Positions 45,982 to 53,955 of a stretch of 64,000 bases of DNA are shown in pieces. The position numbers were made by a program, and so were the translations under genes. The DNA is from Dehalobacterium sp040766325 (GTDB taxonomy: Bacteria > Bacillota > Dehalobacteriia > Dehalobacteriales > Dehalobacteriaceae), in NCBI GenBank assembly GCA_040766325.1, contig JAXGQR010000006.1, positions 1-64,000 of the forward strand, given 5' to 3'. A model generated the notes under the pieces. It searched no databases. It saw only the letters and a program-made list of their open reading frames with translations, and had not been told where the DNA came from. Within the stretch, counting starts at the first letter, position 1; every line of letters starts with the position of its first letter.

Positions 45982-46059
45982 AATATCGGGTAACTACCGG
46001 ATATCCACATAGTAACAGGGATATTTTAAAATTTTGATTATTTTTCGGAGGACAAGATT

Positions 46060-46644
46060 TTGAGTTTATGGACGCTTTTTTTAATCGCACTAGCCTTGGG
46101 GACAGATGCCTTTGCCCTGGCCATCGGGATCGGCGTAATCGGTATCGACAGAAAGAAAATCATCATCGTCTCCTTGGTGATATGCTTGTTTCATATTTTT
46201 ATGCCTTTAATCGGTTTGGGCATTGGTCAGATCTTAGGTAGCTTAGTGGGCAATGTTGCAGGGATCATCGGCGCCTTGGTTTTGATCTTTATTGGTTTAA
46301 ACATGCTGTGGGAAGCCTATAAAAATCGGCAGCGGATAATTTCCTTTTCCCGAGGCAGGCAGGAGATGGAACATAAAGCAAGGAAAAACAGATCTGTGGA
46401 CTCTTTTTGGGGCTTGATGATGCTTGCCGCCAGTGTGAGTATTGATGCTTTAAGTGTTGGTTTTAGCTTAGGTACTTTAAAAGTTCAAATTTTTCAAACT
46501 GTTCTCGTATTGGGTGTGGTGGCCGGTGTGATGACAGCCATTGGCTTTCACCTCGGACGAGGTTTGGGTAGTCGATTGGGGGAAAAAGCAGAGGTTATGG
46601 GCGGCATCATTTTAGTAGCGGTGGGTGTTAAACTGATTTTTTAG
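46060..46644 (+). CDS. mntP: Manganese efflux protein MntP (YwlD-like)
   Basis: This 194-residue protein has six membrane segments arranged as two repeats. The conserved acidic motifs in segments 1 and 4 are present: LALGTDAFALAIGIG and ASVSIDALSVGFSLG. It starts at TTG 46060 with CGGAGGAC upstream. Family members export Mn2+. The 78-base leader shows only a weak inverted repeat, not a recognisable yybP-ykoY riboswitch. The position between ywlC and ywlE matches B. subtilis ywlD. Confidence 0.92.
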   Translation: MSLWTLFLIALALGTDAFALAIGIGVIGIDRKKIIIVSLVICLFHIFMPLIGLGIGQILGSLVGNVAGIIGALVLIFIGLNMLWEAYKNRQRIISFSRGRQEMEHKARKNRSVDSFWGLMMLAASVSIDALSVGFSLGTLKVQIFQTVLVLGVVAGVMTAIGFHLGRGLGSRLGEKAEVMGGIILVAVGVKLIF

Positions 46645-46693
46645 CTGAGTCAAGATGTGTCGTGCAGGGAGATTGCTTTAAAGGGGGAAAAAA

Positions 46694-47164
46694 ATGGACA
46701 AGCCAACAAAAATTCTTTTTATATGCACGGGAAATACCTGTCGGAGCAGTATGGCAGAAGAGCTTGCCAGAGCTAAAATTAGGGAAAGACAACTGGATAA
46801 AAAAATTATTATTGCATCTGCAGGGACCGCTGCCTATGACGGAAGTCCGGCTTCGCCGAAGGCAGTTGAAGTTTTAAAAGAGAAAAACTTAGATTTGTCC
46901 GGCCATCGTTCCCGGAGAGTTACTCTGGAGATGTTAAAGGAGTCGGATTATATCTTTACCATGACTCTGCTTCAAAAACAACAGATTTTGTATGTATATC
47001 CTGAAGGGGAAGGGAAAACCTTTACCTTAAAGGAATTTGCTTTTGACGCTCTGGGGGATTTGAATATTGATGACCCCTATGGGTATGATCTAGATTACTA
47101 TCGCCGGTGTAGCCTTCAATTAGAAGACATTATTTCAAGAATATTGGAAAAAATTCTTTGTTAA
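46694..47164 (+). CDS. ywlE: Low-molecular-weight phosphatase, YwlE-type protein-arginine phosphatase
   Basis: This 156-residue phosphatase has the P-loop CTGNTCRSS: nucleophile C11, Arg17, and Thr at position 15. In B. subtilis YwlE the matching Thr favours phospho-arginine, while Tyr phosphatases have Ile there. The general acid is in NIDDPYG. Arginine phosphatase activity is therefore inferred. The kinase partner McsB is not in this window. ATG 46694 follows AAAGGGGGAAAAAA. Confidence 0.9.
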   Translation: MDKPTKILFICTGNTCRSSMAEELARAKIRERQLDKKIIIASAGTAAYDGSPASPKAVEVLKEKNLDLSGHRSRRVTLEMLKESDYIFTMTLLQKQQILYVYPEGEGKTFTLKEFAFDALGDLNIDDPYGYDLDYYRRCSLQLEDIISRILEKILC

Positions 47165-47231
47165 TGGAGGAAAAAACGTAATTTTGTTGAATTATGATGA
47201 GTTGATAATTAATAACAATGAGGTGGGAAGG

Positions 47232-47687
47232 ATGAAAATCGCCTTGGGCAGTGACCACGGTGGTGTAAAGCTAAAAAATTGCATCAAGGAATATTTGCAC
47301 GAGCAAAACATTGAATTTAATGATTTTGGCACTTTTAGTGAGGATTCCGTTGATTACCCGGATGTCGCCCGAGAAACGGCAGAGAAGGTAGCTGAGGGAT
47401 TATTTGATCGGGGTATCCTCATTTGTGGGACGGGAATAGGTATTGGGATTGCCGCTAATAAGGTACCCGGGATAAGAGCGGCACTTTGTCATGATACTTT
47501 CTCCGCACGAGCTTCTCGTGAGCATAATAATGCCAATATTCTTACCATGGGGGAACGGGTTATTGGACGAGGGTTGGCCTTAGAAATTGTGAAAGTCTGG
47601 TTGGCAGCAGAATTTACCGGAGGCCGACACAGCTGTCGCCTTGAAAAAATTGCAGAAATTGAAAAAAAATACATGATCCAAGAGTAA
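47232..47687 (+). CDS. rpiB: Ribose-5-phosphate isomerase B
   Basis: This 151-residue enzyme interconverts ribose-5-phosphate and ribulose-5-phosphate. MKIALGSDHGGVKLKN, DYPD and the CGTGIGIGIAANK loop with the catalytic Cys are all present, as is GERVIGRGLA. ATG 47232 follows GAGGTGGGAAGG; the longer frame from 47184 has no counterpart in the family. It keeps the conserved ywlE-rpiB-glyA order (ywlF in B. subtilis). Confidence 0.96.
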   Translation: MKIALGSDHGGVKLKNCIKEYLHEQNIEFNDFGTFSEDSVDYPDVARETAEKVAEGLFDRGILICGTGIGIGIAANKVPGIRAALCHDTFSARASREHNNANILTMGERVIGRGLALEIVKVWLAAEFTGGRHSCRLEKIAEIEKKYMIQE

Positions 47688-47741
47688 TTTAATGAGCGAA
47701 ATGGATGGCTCATTGTCTCAAAAAAAAGAAAAGACCTAAAT

Positions 47742-47763
47742 AACCAAGAATTATTTCTTGGTT
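47742..47763 (+). repeat. Perfect hairpin upstream of glyA
   Basis: AACCAAGAA, loop TTAT, TTCTTGGTT: a 9-bp stem 23 bases before the glyA start, without a T run. A weaker repeat (AATGAGC/GCTCATT, 47691-47714) follows rpiB. These could be a leader structure or a leaky terminator; no known riboswitch fits. Confidence 0.45.
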
Positions 47764-47786
47764 AAACGAAAGGACGAAATAGAAAA

Positions 47787-49032
47787 ATGAATAACATAAA
47801 ATATGTCGAAAAAACTGATCCGGAAATTGCACGAGTTTTACAATTAGAGCTTAACCGGCAACGTAATAAAATCGAAATGATCGCATCTGAAAATTTTGTT
47901 AGTGAAGCCGTGATGGCTACCTTGGGCTCTGTCTTAACCAACAAATACGCTGAAGGCTATCCTGGTAAAAGATATTATGGTGGATGCGAATATGTTGATA
48001 TGGCAGAAAATCTGGCTCGGGACAGGGCCAAAGAGTTATTCGGGGCCGACCATGTTAATGTACAGCCTCATTCCGGAGCTCAAGCCAATACGGCTGTTTA
48101 TTTTGCCATTTTGAATCCCGGAGATGTGGTGTTAGGAATGAATTTGGCACACGGGGGCCATCTAACCCATGGTAGTCCTGTTAACCTTTCAGGGAAATAC
48201 TATAAGTTTGTTGCTTATGGTGTTGATGAGGAGACCGAACGGATTGACTATGACCAGGTACGTAAAATTGCTTTGGAAGCAAACGAAACTCATCGTAGCC
48301 GGCGCCAGCGCATATCCCAGAATCATCGATTTTGCCCGTTTGGGAAATTGCCCGGGAAGTAGGGGCGAAATTCATGGTCGATATGGCTCATATTGCCGGC
48401 TTAGTGGCCGTTGGTCTTCATCCCAGTCCTGTGCCCCATGCAGACTTTGTCACTACGGCTACCCATAAGACCTTACGTGGGCCTCGCGGTGGCATGATTC
48501 TGTGCCGCCAAGAATATGCAGCTGCCATCGATAAAGCTGTTTTTCCTGGAATTCAAGGTGGTCCTTTAATGCATGTCATTGCCGCCAAGGCAGTGGCTTT
48601 TAAAGAAGCTTTGGAACCTGACTTTTGGATTATCAGCGTCAGGTATTGACCAATGCCAAGGTGCTGGCCGAGGAACTGATCAAATATAACTTTAGAATTG
48701 TCTCCGGAGGTACGGACAATCATTTGTTGCTGGTGGATTTAAGGAATAAGGGACTGACCGGTAAAGAAGGAGAGCATATTCTTGATGAAATCGGTATTAC
48801 GGTGAACAAAAATTCTATTCCTTATGATCCTATGGGACCTATGGTTACCAGTGGTCTGCGCATTGGCACACCGGCTATTACCACTCGGGGCATGAGAGAA
48901 GAAGCGATAAAAACCATTGCTCATATAATCCATAAAGCCCTTTCTTATCATCAAGATCCGGATCAACTGGCTGCTGCGGCAGATATGGTGCAAACATTAA
49001 CGGCAGAATGCCCTTTATACGGAAATCTTTAA
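47787..49032 (+). CDS. glyA: Serine hydroxymethyltransferase, broken by three frameshifts
   Basis: The region encodes GlyA, which interconverts serine and glycine with tetrahydrofolate. Reading order: frame A (47787 to about 48284; MIASENFVSEAV, YAEGYPGKRYYGG, HSGAQAN), a second frame (about 48286-48338; KLIVAGASAYPRIIDFAR), a third (about 48345-48625; GAKFMVDMAHIAGL and the PLP lysine in TTATHKTLRGPRGG), then the first again (about 48626-49032; YQRQVLTNAKVLAEEL to the end). Restoring two, two and one bases gives about 416 residues, exactly the family size. The third break is in TTTT (48623-48626). This gene is normally needed for one-carbon metabolism, so assembly errors are likelier than decay. 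Confidence 0.9.
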
Positions 49033-49074
49033 CTTAAGGATAGGGGCAAAAACATAAATAAATAAGCGAAATAA

Positions 49075-49112
49075 CGAAACAAGAGGAACAAAAGAACCGT
49101 CCCCTTGTTTCG
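49075..49112 (+). repeat. Short palindromic repeat with GACGGTTCTTTTGTT core (REP-like)
   Basis: CGAAACAAG and CTTGTTTCG form perfect 9-bp arms around AGGAACAAAAGAACCGTCCC. On the minus strand the core reads GGGACGGTTCTTTTGTTCC, a sequence I remember as a dispersed repeat in many Firmicutes, often beside REP-associated transposases. Only one copy is seen in this window, so dispersal here is inferred. Confidence 0.5.
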
Positions 49113-49134
49113 ACGTTTTGAAAGGGGGATTAAA

Positions 49135-49767
49135 ATGGCGAAGGTTCAGGTTTTTAATCATCCATTGGTGCAGCATAAGCTGAGCATCTTGCGGGATAAA
49201 AATACAGGAATTAAGTCATTTAGAGAACTTGTGGAAGAAATCACCATGCTCATGACCTATGAAGTGACCCGGGATTTCCCCACGCAAGCAATTGATATTG
49301 AGACACCTATTGCCACGGCTCGGTCTCAGATCATCTACGGGAAAAAGGTGGCGATTGTGCCGATATTACGAGCAGGATTAGGGATGGTAGGGGGGATTTT
49401 GCAATTAATCCCTGCCGCCCGCGTGGGCCATATTGGCTTGTATCGGGATGAAGAAACCCTGCGTCCTGTAGAGTATTATTGCAAACTGCCCAATGATATT
49501 AATGAAAGAGAAGTTATAATTGTAGATCCGATGCTGGCTACAGGAGGATCGGCCGCTGCAGCCATCGGCTTTTTAAAGGATCGGGGCATCACTAATATTA
49601 AGTTTATGTGCCTGATTGCAGCGCCGGAAGGGATTTCCGTAGTACACGAAAAACATCCTGATGTGGATATCTATACGGCAGCGGTGGATTCCCACCTTAA
49701 TGAAAAGGGATATATTATCCCCGGTCTGGGTGATGCAGGAGATCGGCTTTTTGGCACGAAATATTAA
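49135..49767 (+). CDS. upp: Uracil phosphoribosyltransferase
   Basis: This 210-residue salvage enzyme makes UMP from uracil and PRPP. The PRPP-binding loop is VIIVDPMLATGGSAAAA; the uracil site is near GYIIPGLGDAGDRLFGT. RAGLGMVGGI is also diagnostic. ATG 49135 follows AAAGGGGGATTAAA; an upstream TTG frame runs through the palindromic repeat and is rejected. With dCMP deaminase and a MazG-like hydrolase next, it starts a pyrimidine-salvage and clean-up cluster. Confidence 0.97.
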   Translation: MAKVQVFNHPLVQHKLSILRDKNTGIKSFRELVEEITMLMTYEVTRDFPTQAIDIETPIATARSQIIYGKKVAIVPILRAGLGMVGGILQLIPAARVGHIGLYRDEETLRPVEYYCKLPNDINEREVIIVDPMLATGGSAAAAIGFLKDRGITNIKFMCLIAAPEGISVVHEKHPDVDIYTAAVDSHLNEKGYIIPGLGDAGDRLFGTKY

Positions 49768-49794
49768 AGGACTAAAGTGTTAAAGGAATATATC

Positions 49795-50280
49795 ATGAGA
49801 AAAAGCTGGGAACAATATTTTATGGAGATTGCTCATTTGGTGGCTTCCAGATCCACTTGTCTGAGACGATCTGTGGGTGCTGTAGCGGTAAGTAAGGATA
49901 ATCGGATTTTAGGTACCGGATATAATGGGGCTTTGCCGGGAGCACCTCATTGTGATGAGGTGGGCTGCATCAGAAATGAATTTAAAATCCCTTCCGGTCA
50001 GCGTCAGGAAATCTGCCGCGCCCAGCATGCTGAGGCTAACGTGTGCAACTTTGCCGCGCGTCACGGGGTGGCTCTCAACGGAGCTACCGTTTATGTGACC
50101 ACTCAGCCCTGCACCACCTGTATAAAAGCCATGGCCACCAGTGGGGTAAAAAAGGTGATCTTTGAGGGGGATTACCCGGATCCCTTTGCGCGTCAACTTG
50201 CTCAGGAGGTAGGCCTGGAATTGATTAAAATGGAGGTTCAGCATGGAAACGAAAACCATCAGCTTGCCGAAACTGAATAA
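49795..50280 (+). CDS. comEB: dCMP deaminase (ComEB-like)
   Basis: This 161-residue zinc enzyme converts dCMP to dUMP for dTMP synthesis. The zinc site is HAEANVC with the catalytic Glu, and PCTTC. RSTCLRRSVGAVAV and GTGYNGALPGAPHC are typical of dCMP deaminases rather than cytidine deaminases. ATG 49795 is preferred (AAAGGA upstream) over a TTG six codons earlier. The gene overlaps the MazG-like gene by 38 bases. Confidence 0.93.
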   Translation: MRKSWEQYFMEIAHLVASRSTCLRRSVGAVAVSKDNRILGTGYNGALPGAPHCDEVGCIRNEFKIPSGQRQEICRAQHAEANVCNFAARHGVALNGATVYVTTQPCTTCIKAMATSGVKKVIFEGDYPDPFARQLAQEVGLELIKMEVQHGNENHQLAETE

Positions 50281-50551
50281 TCTTTCCCCCACCATGGAAT
50301 CGACAGCCCTGAAGCTTATGGAGGAAACGGGAGAGCTCGCCCAAGCTATCGGAAAATTTCGCGGCTTAAACGGCGAAGAAATCACCGTTGACGAGGGTGA
50401 TGTAATCAAAATGATTACCGATGAATTATTGGATGTAGCGCAAACGGCTGTTTCCATGATGTTTGTTATCGAAGAAAAATATCAGGTCGATATTAATCGG
50501 GTCGTAGAAGAGCATATTGAAAAGTTAATTAGAAAAGGATATATAAAATAA
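50243..50551 (+). CDS. MazG-like nucleotide pyrophosphohydrolase
   Basis: This 102-residue all-alpha NTP-PPase has the metal motif EExxE in LKLMEETGELAQAIG, and ExxD in TDELLDVAQTAVSM. Such enzymes hydrolyse canonical or damaged (d)NTPs to the monophosphate. Its start lies within the end of the dCMP deaminase gene (38-base overlap), and its stop codon touches the mnaA start, so the three are tightly coupled. A dUTPase-like or house-cleaning role is inferred from the neighbour. Confidence 0.88.
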   Translation: METKTISLPKLNNLSPTMESTALKLMEETGELAQAIGKFRGLNGEEITVDEGDVIKMITDELLDVAQTAVSMMFVIEEKYQVDINRVVEEHIEKLIRKGYIK

Positions 50552-51690
50552 TGCTAAAAGTTTTATCTGTTTTTGGAACGCGGCCGGAGGCCATTAAAAT
50601 GGCTCCGGTAGTACAGGAATTGCAGAAATTTCCCCAAAAAATTGACGCCAAAGTGGTAGTAACCGCTCAACATCGTGAAATGCTGGATCAGGTGCTAACA
50701 CTTTTTCATATTCAACCGGACTATGATTTGAATCTGATGCGTCATGGACAAACCTTATACGATATCACATCTGGGGTACTCTTAGGATTAAAAGATATTT
50801 TCACGCAGGAAAAACCGAATTTAGTTTTGGTACATGGAGATACCACCACGACTTTTGTCGCAGCTTTAGCAGCCTTTTATCAGCAGATCCAGATCGGCCA
50901 TGTAGAAGCAGGATTAAGGACCGGTGATAAGCTTTCTCCTTTTCCGGAGGAAATGAACCGTAAAATGACCGGAAGTTTGGCAGACTATCATTTTGCCCCT
51001 ACGAGCAAGGCCAAGGAAAACTTGTTAAAAGAAAATGTACCGGAAGATAGAATTGTGATTACCGGAAATACAGTCATCGATGCCTTGCTCGAAACGGTAC
51101 AAAAGCCCTATCAGTTTACCGGTTTTGGCATGGAAAACGTAGATTGGACCAAAAAAATTATCTTGCTCACCTGCCATCGGCGGGAGAATTGGGGCAACCC
51201 TATGAAAGAAATCTTTTCTGCTGTGCAGAGGATCAAAGCTCTGCGGTCGGATACAGAAGTAATCTTTCCCGTACATAAAAATCCCGCTGTACGGGGTTTA
51301 GCCGAGCAAATTTTGGGGAAAACACCGGGGATTCATTTGGTAGAGCCTATGGATTATCAGCCTTTTGCCCATCTAATGGCTAAAAGCTATTTGGTGCTAA
51401 CCGATTCCGGAGGCATGCAGGAAGAGGCCCCCTCCCTAGGGAAGCCTGTTTTAGTATTAAGAAATACCACCGAGAGACCTGAAGCCCTGGAGGCAGGAAC
51501 AGTTAAATTAGTAGGAACCAATCAGGAAACCATTTATCAGGAGACCATGAAACTTCTGGATCATGAAGCTTCATACCGGGAGATGGCCAATGCCGTCAAC
51601 CCCTATGGTGACGGGAAATCTGCCCGGCGCATTGTGCAGTTCATTTTAAATCTTCATCCGAACCCGGGGGAAAGTGGCACTGTTTTATAA
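50551..51690 (+). CDS. mnaA: UDP-N-acetylglucosamine 2-epimerase
   Basis: This 379-residue GT-B fold enzyme interconverts UDP-GlcNAc and UDP-ManNAc for teichoic acid or other wall polymers. Signatures: FGTRPEAIKMAPVV, VHGDTTTT, HVEAGLRTGD with PFPEEMNR, and TDSGGMQEEAPSLGKPVL. ATG 50551 shares a base with the previous stop. It lies directly upstream of the ATP synthase genes, as in Bacillus. The 190-base gap that follows is very AT-rich; TTGTCT-N17-TATCAT at 51735-51763 is a weak promoter candidate for the atp operon. Confidence 0.95.
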   Translation: MLKVLSVFGTRPEAIKMAPVVQELQKFPQKIDAKVVVTAQHREMLDQVLTLFHIQPDYDLNLMRHGQTLYDITSGVLLGLKDIFTQEKPNLVLVHGDTTTTFVAALAAFYQQIQIGHVEAGLRTGDKLSPFPEEMNRKMTGSLADYHFAPTSKAKENLLKENVPEDRIVITGNTVIDALLETVQKPYQFTGFGMENVDWTKKIILLTCHRRENWGNPMKEIFSAVQRIKALRSDTEVIFPVHKNPAVRGLAEQILGKTPGIHLVEPMDYQPFAHLMAKSYLVLTDSGGMQEEAPSLGKPVLVLRNTTERPEALEAGTVKLVGTNQETIYQETMKLLDHEASYREMANAVNPYGDGKSARRIVQFILNLHPNPGESGTVL

Positions 51691-51892
51691 GAGCAGGCAG
51701 GACAAGAAAGTCAACATATCATACTATATTGAACTTGTCTTAAAAACCAACAAAGTATATCATTATATTTAATATAAATAAAATCAATTAACGTTTTTAA
51801 AGGTAATTTATATTTTTTGGGTAAATTATCTATGTTAATGAAGTTTTCTTGATAATTTTAAGATATAAAAATAATAATAGGTGGCAGGATCA

Positions 51893-52141
51893 TTGTCGTC
51901 GCAAAATAACAAGGGGAAGTATGTCAGATACCTACAGGTAGCGACTACCTTTGGTGTCACGACAGCTCTGCGGATTTATATATTAGGCATTTTAATCGGA
52001 GATTGGTTGGATAACAAATTAGATACTTCTCCTTGGTTTATGTTAGGCGGAGTGCTTATTGCTATTTTTTTATCGTTTAAATTCCTGTTAGATCAACTGT
52101 CTGGGATGGAAAAGAATCCGGCGGGTAAAAAGGAAGAGTGA
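51893..52141 (+). CDS. atpZ: AtpZ-like membrane protein of the ATP synthase operon
   Basis: This small protein has two membrane segments (VTTALRIYILGILIGDWLDN and PWFMLGGVLIAIFLSFKFLL). It matches the AtpZ family that precedes atpI and helps ATP synthase function or Mg2+ handling. TTG 51893 has AGGTGG eight bases before it; GTG 51881, four codons upstream and overlapping that RBS, is the alternative. It heads the ten-gene operon. Confidence 0.8.
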   Translation: MSSQNNKGKYVRYLQVATTFGVTTALRIYILGILIGDWLDNKLDTSPWFMLGGVLIAIFLSFKFLLDQLSGMEKNPAGKKEE

Positions 52142-52142
52142 A

Positions 52143-52439
52143 ATGTGGCAGGAAATATTAGTACCGATGTTAGCGGGTTTAATATTTGGGTCCCTGGTTG
52201 GATCTTTCAATCATTGGCTGGTTTGGTCTGCCTTGAAGAAGGTGGAAGCAAGCAATTCCCCTATTGCAAAAAACAATAAAATACTAGGGCGTTATTTAAT
52301 TCGTCTTTTTGTGGACTTTTTGGCGATGGCAACTTTTTTGCTTCATCGAGATGTATATGCTTTACTCGGCACGGCTTTGGGCCTGACTTTGATCGGAAAG
52401 GTTTTATCCATCAAATATTCTCTGATAAAAAGGAGGTGA
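52143..52439 (+). CDS. atpI: ATP synthase subunit I
   Basis: This 98-residue protein has about three hydrophobic segments (ILVPMLAGLIFGSLVG, LIRLFVDFLAMATFLL, ALLGTALGLTLIGKVLS). AtpI proteins assist assembly of the c-ring. It starts one base after the atpZ stop and ends with a GGAGGTG that serves atpB. The sequence is poorly conserved in general, so the call relies on both hydrophobic pattern and position. Confidence 0.85.
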   Translation: MWQEILVPMLAGLIFGSLVGSFNHWLVWSALKKVEASNSPIAKNNKILGRYLIRLFVDFLAMATFLLHRDVYALLGTALGLTLIGKVLSIKYSLIKRR

Positions 52440-52444
52440 AATAA

Positions 52445-53119
52445 TTGGAAGGCCACGGAACAGTCTTATTTGACATCTTTGGTTTTAGGGTAAGCAGCTA
52501 CGTGACCACCATGTGGGGGATTATGCTGGTTCTTTTGATCCTTAGTTATTTTGCTACGCGCAAGATGAAAAAGATTCCCACAGGTGCCCAAAACGTCATG
52601 GAATCAATCATTGAAATTTTGCGCAATTTCTTTAGCGGGATTATGGGACCACGACAATTAAAGCAATTTTTCCCCCTCTTAGTCACTTTGTTTTTGTTCA
52701 TTTTATTTTCTAACTACAGCGGACTCTTACCCATGGCAGGGCATTTGCCCGGCTTAAGCGCACCTACTTCTACCATCAGTGTAACCGCGGGGCTTGCTAT
52801 TGTTGTGTTTTTTTGTACGCACATTTTTGGCCTCAAAGAACACGGCCTGGGGTATTTTAAGCATTTTTTTAAGCCGGTGGCATTCTTATTCCCACTGATG
52901 ATCATCGAGGAACTGGTCAGACCTCTTTCTCTCTCCTTACGTCTTTACGGCAATATTTTTGGGGAGGAGATGGTGACAGCCCAGCTTTTTGACATGGTTC
53001 CCTTCGCGGTTCCTATAATTATGCAGTTGTTAGGAGTTATGATGGGATTGATTCAGGCTTTTGTTTTTACCCTGCTGACAGCCGTTTATTTGGGGGGAGC
53101 GACTGCAGATAATCACTGA
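52445..53119 (+). CDS. atpB: ATP synthase Fo subunit a
   Basis: This 224-residue membrane subunit forms the ion half-channels against the c-ring. The essential Arg lies in RPLSLSLRLYGNIFGEEMV. About five membrane segments are present. It starts at TTG 52445 behind AAAGGAGGTG. FVFTLLTAVYLGGAT near the end is typical. The frame is intact. Confidence 0.96.
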   Translation: MEGHGTVLFDIFGFRVSSYVTTMWGIMLVLLILSYFATRKMKKIPTGAQNVMESIIEILRNFFSGIMGPRQLKQFFPLLVTLFLFILFSNYSGLLPMAGHLPGLSAPTSTISVTAGLAIVVFFCTHIFGLKEHGLGYFKHFFKPVAFLFPLMIIEELVRPLSLSLRLYGNIFGEEMVTAQLFDMVPFAVPIIMQLLGVMMGLIQAFVFTLLTAVYLGGATADNH

Positions 53120-53171
53120 TACCTGTGTTTAGTTACTTTGTTTAGCCAATTTCAGAAAGGGGGGAAATTGA

Positions 53172-53399
53172 ATGGAAGGTTACATTGCAATTGCAGCAGG
53201 TCTTGCTATCGGAATCAGCACCTTAGGCCCTGGAATCGGACAGGGTATGGCCGCAAAAGGAGCCTTGGAAGGTATGGCACGTCAGCCTGAGGCTGCCGGT
53301 GATATCCGTATATCGATGATTTTGGCTTTGGCTTTTATGGAAGCATTATCCATTTATGGTCTGTTAATCGCATTTATGTTAATCGGTAAAATAGCTTAA
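53172..53399 (+). CDS. atpE: ATP synthase Fo subunit c
   Basis: This 75-residue two-helix hairpin forms the rotor ring. The ion-carrying carboxylate is E57 in FMEALSIYG; the polar loop is ARQPEAAG. Residues after E57 are Ala-Leu, not the Ser/Thr-Thr of known sodium-type rings, although a Gln (Q24) is present in helix 1. Proton coupling is therefore more likely; this is an inference. ATG 53172 follows AAAGGGGGG. Confidence 0.96.
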   Translation: MEGYIAIAAGLAIGISTLGPGIGQGMAAKGALEGMARQPEAAGDIRISMILALAFMEALSIYGLLIAFMLIGKIA

Positions 53400-53469
53400 A
53401 CAGTCTTAAGCCTTCCGGGGGGATGTTTTCTCCCCGGATTGGGCTGTAAGCAGAGGGGAGGTACTCCAA

Positions 53470-53955
53470 TTGCACATTGATCTCCATGATTTAATTTGGG
53501 CTATCATAAACTTTATTCTTTTGCTAGCCATTTTATATAAATTCCTGTATAACCCTCTTCTCAAGACAATGGAATCAAGAGAAAACGAAATCAGGAATAA
53601 TATTAATCAAGCGGAAGAGATGCGTGTTAAGGCAGAAGCTTCACAAAAAGAAATGCAGGAAGCACTGGCTGGTGCCAGGAAAGAAGCCCAGGATATTGTT
53701 AATAATGCCGCCAAGGTAGGAGAAGATACCAAAAACAGTATTATCGCCGAGGCAAATAAATCGGCCCAAAGCCTTATTGATAGAGCACATGAAGAGATTC
53801 AGCGCGAAAAAGAGCAGGCACTGGCTGAGATTCGGAATGAAGTGGCGGAGTTAGCTGTTTTGGCTGCAGGACAAATTATTGGCAAAACAATTACCGCGGA
53901 TGAGCAAAAAAAGCTGATTGACCAATACATCCAAGGGGTAGGCGGTATACAATGA
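53470..53955 (+). CDS. atpF: ATP synthase Fo subunit b
   Basis: This 161-residue peripheral stalk subunit has one N-terminal membrane segment (LIWAIINFILLLAILYKFL) and a long charged coiled coil. It starts at TTG 53470 behind GGGAGGTACTCC. Its last codons overlap atpH by four bases. Confidence 0.95.
   Translation: MHIDLHDLIWAIINFILLLAILYKFLYNPLLKTMESRENEIRNNINQAEEMRVKAEASQKEMQEALAGARKEAQDIVNNAAKVGEDTKNSIIAEANKSAQSLIDRAHEEIQREKEQALAEIRNEVAELAVLAAGQIIGKTITADEQKKLIDQYIQGVGGIQ

Noticed and set aside
45982..46059. Possible manganese (yybP-ykoY) riboswitch before mntP
   Set aside because: The leader is only 78 bases, with a weak imperfect repeat and none of the conserved loop sequences I would expect.
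53172..53399. Sodium-type c-subunit of ATP synthase
   Set aside because: Although Q24 and a Tyr are present, residues after E57 are Ala-Leu instead of the Ser/Thr expected for sodium binding.
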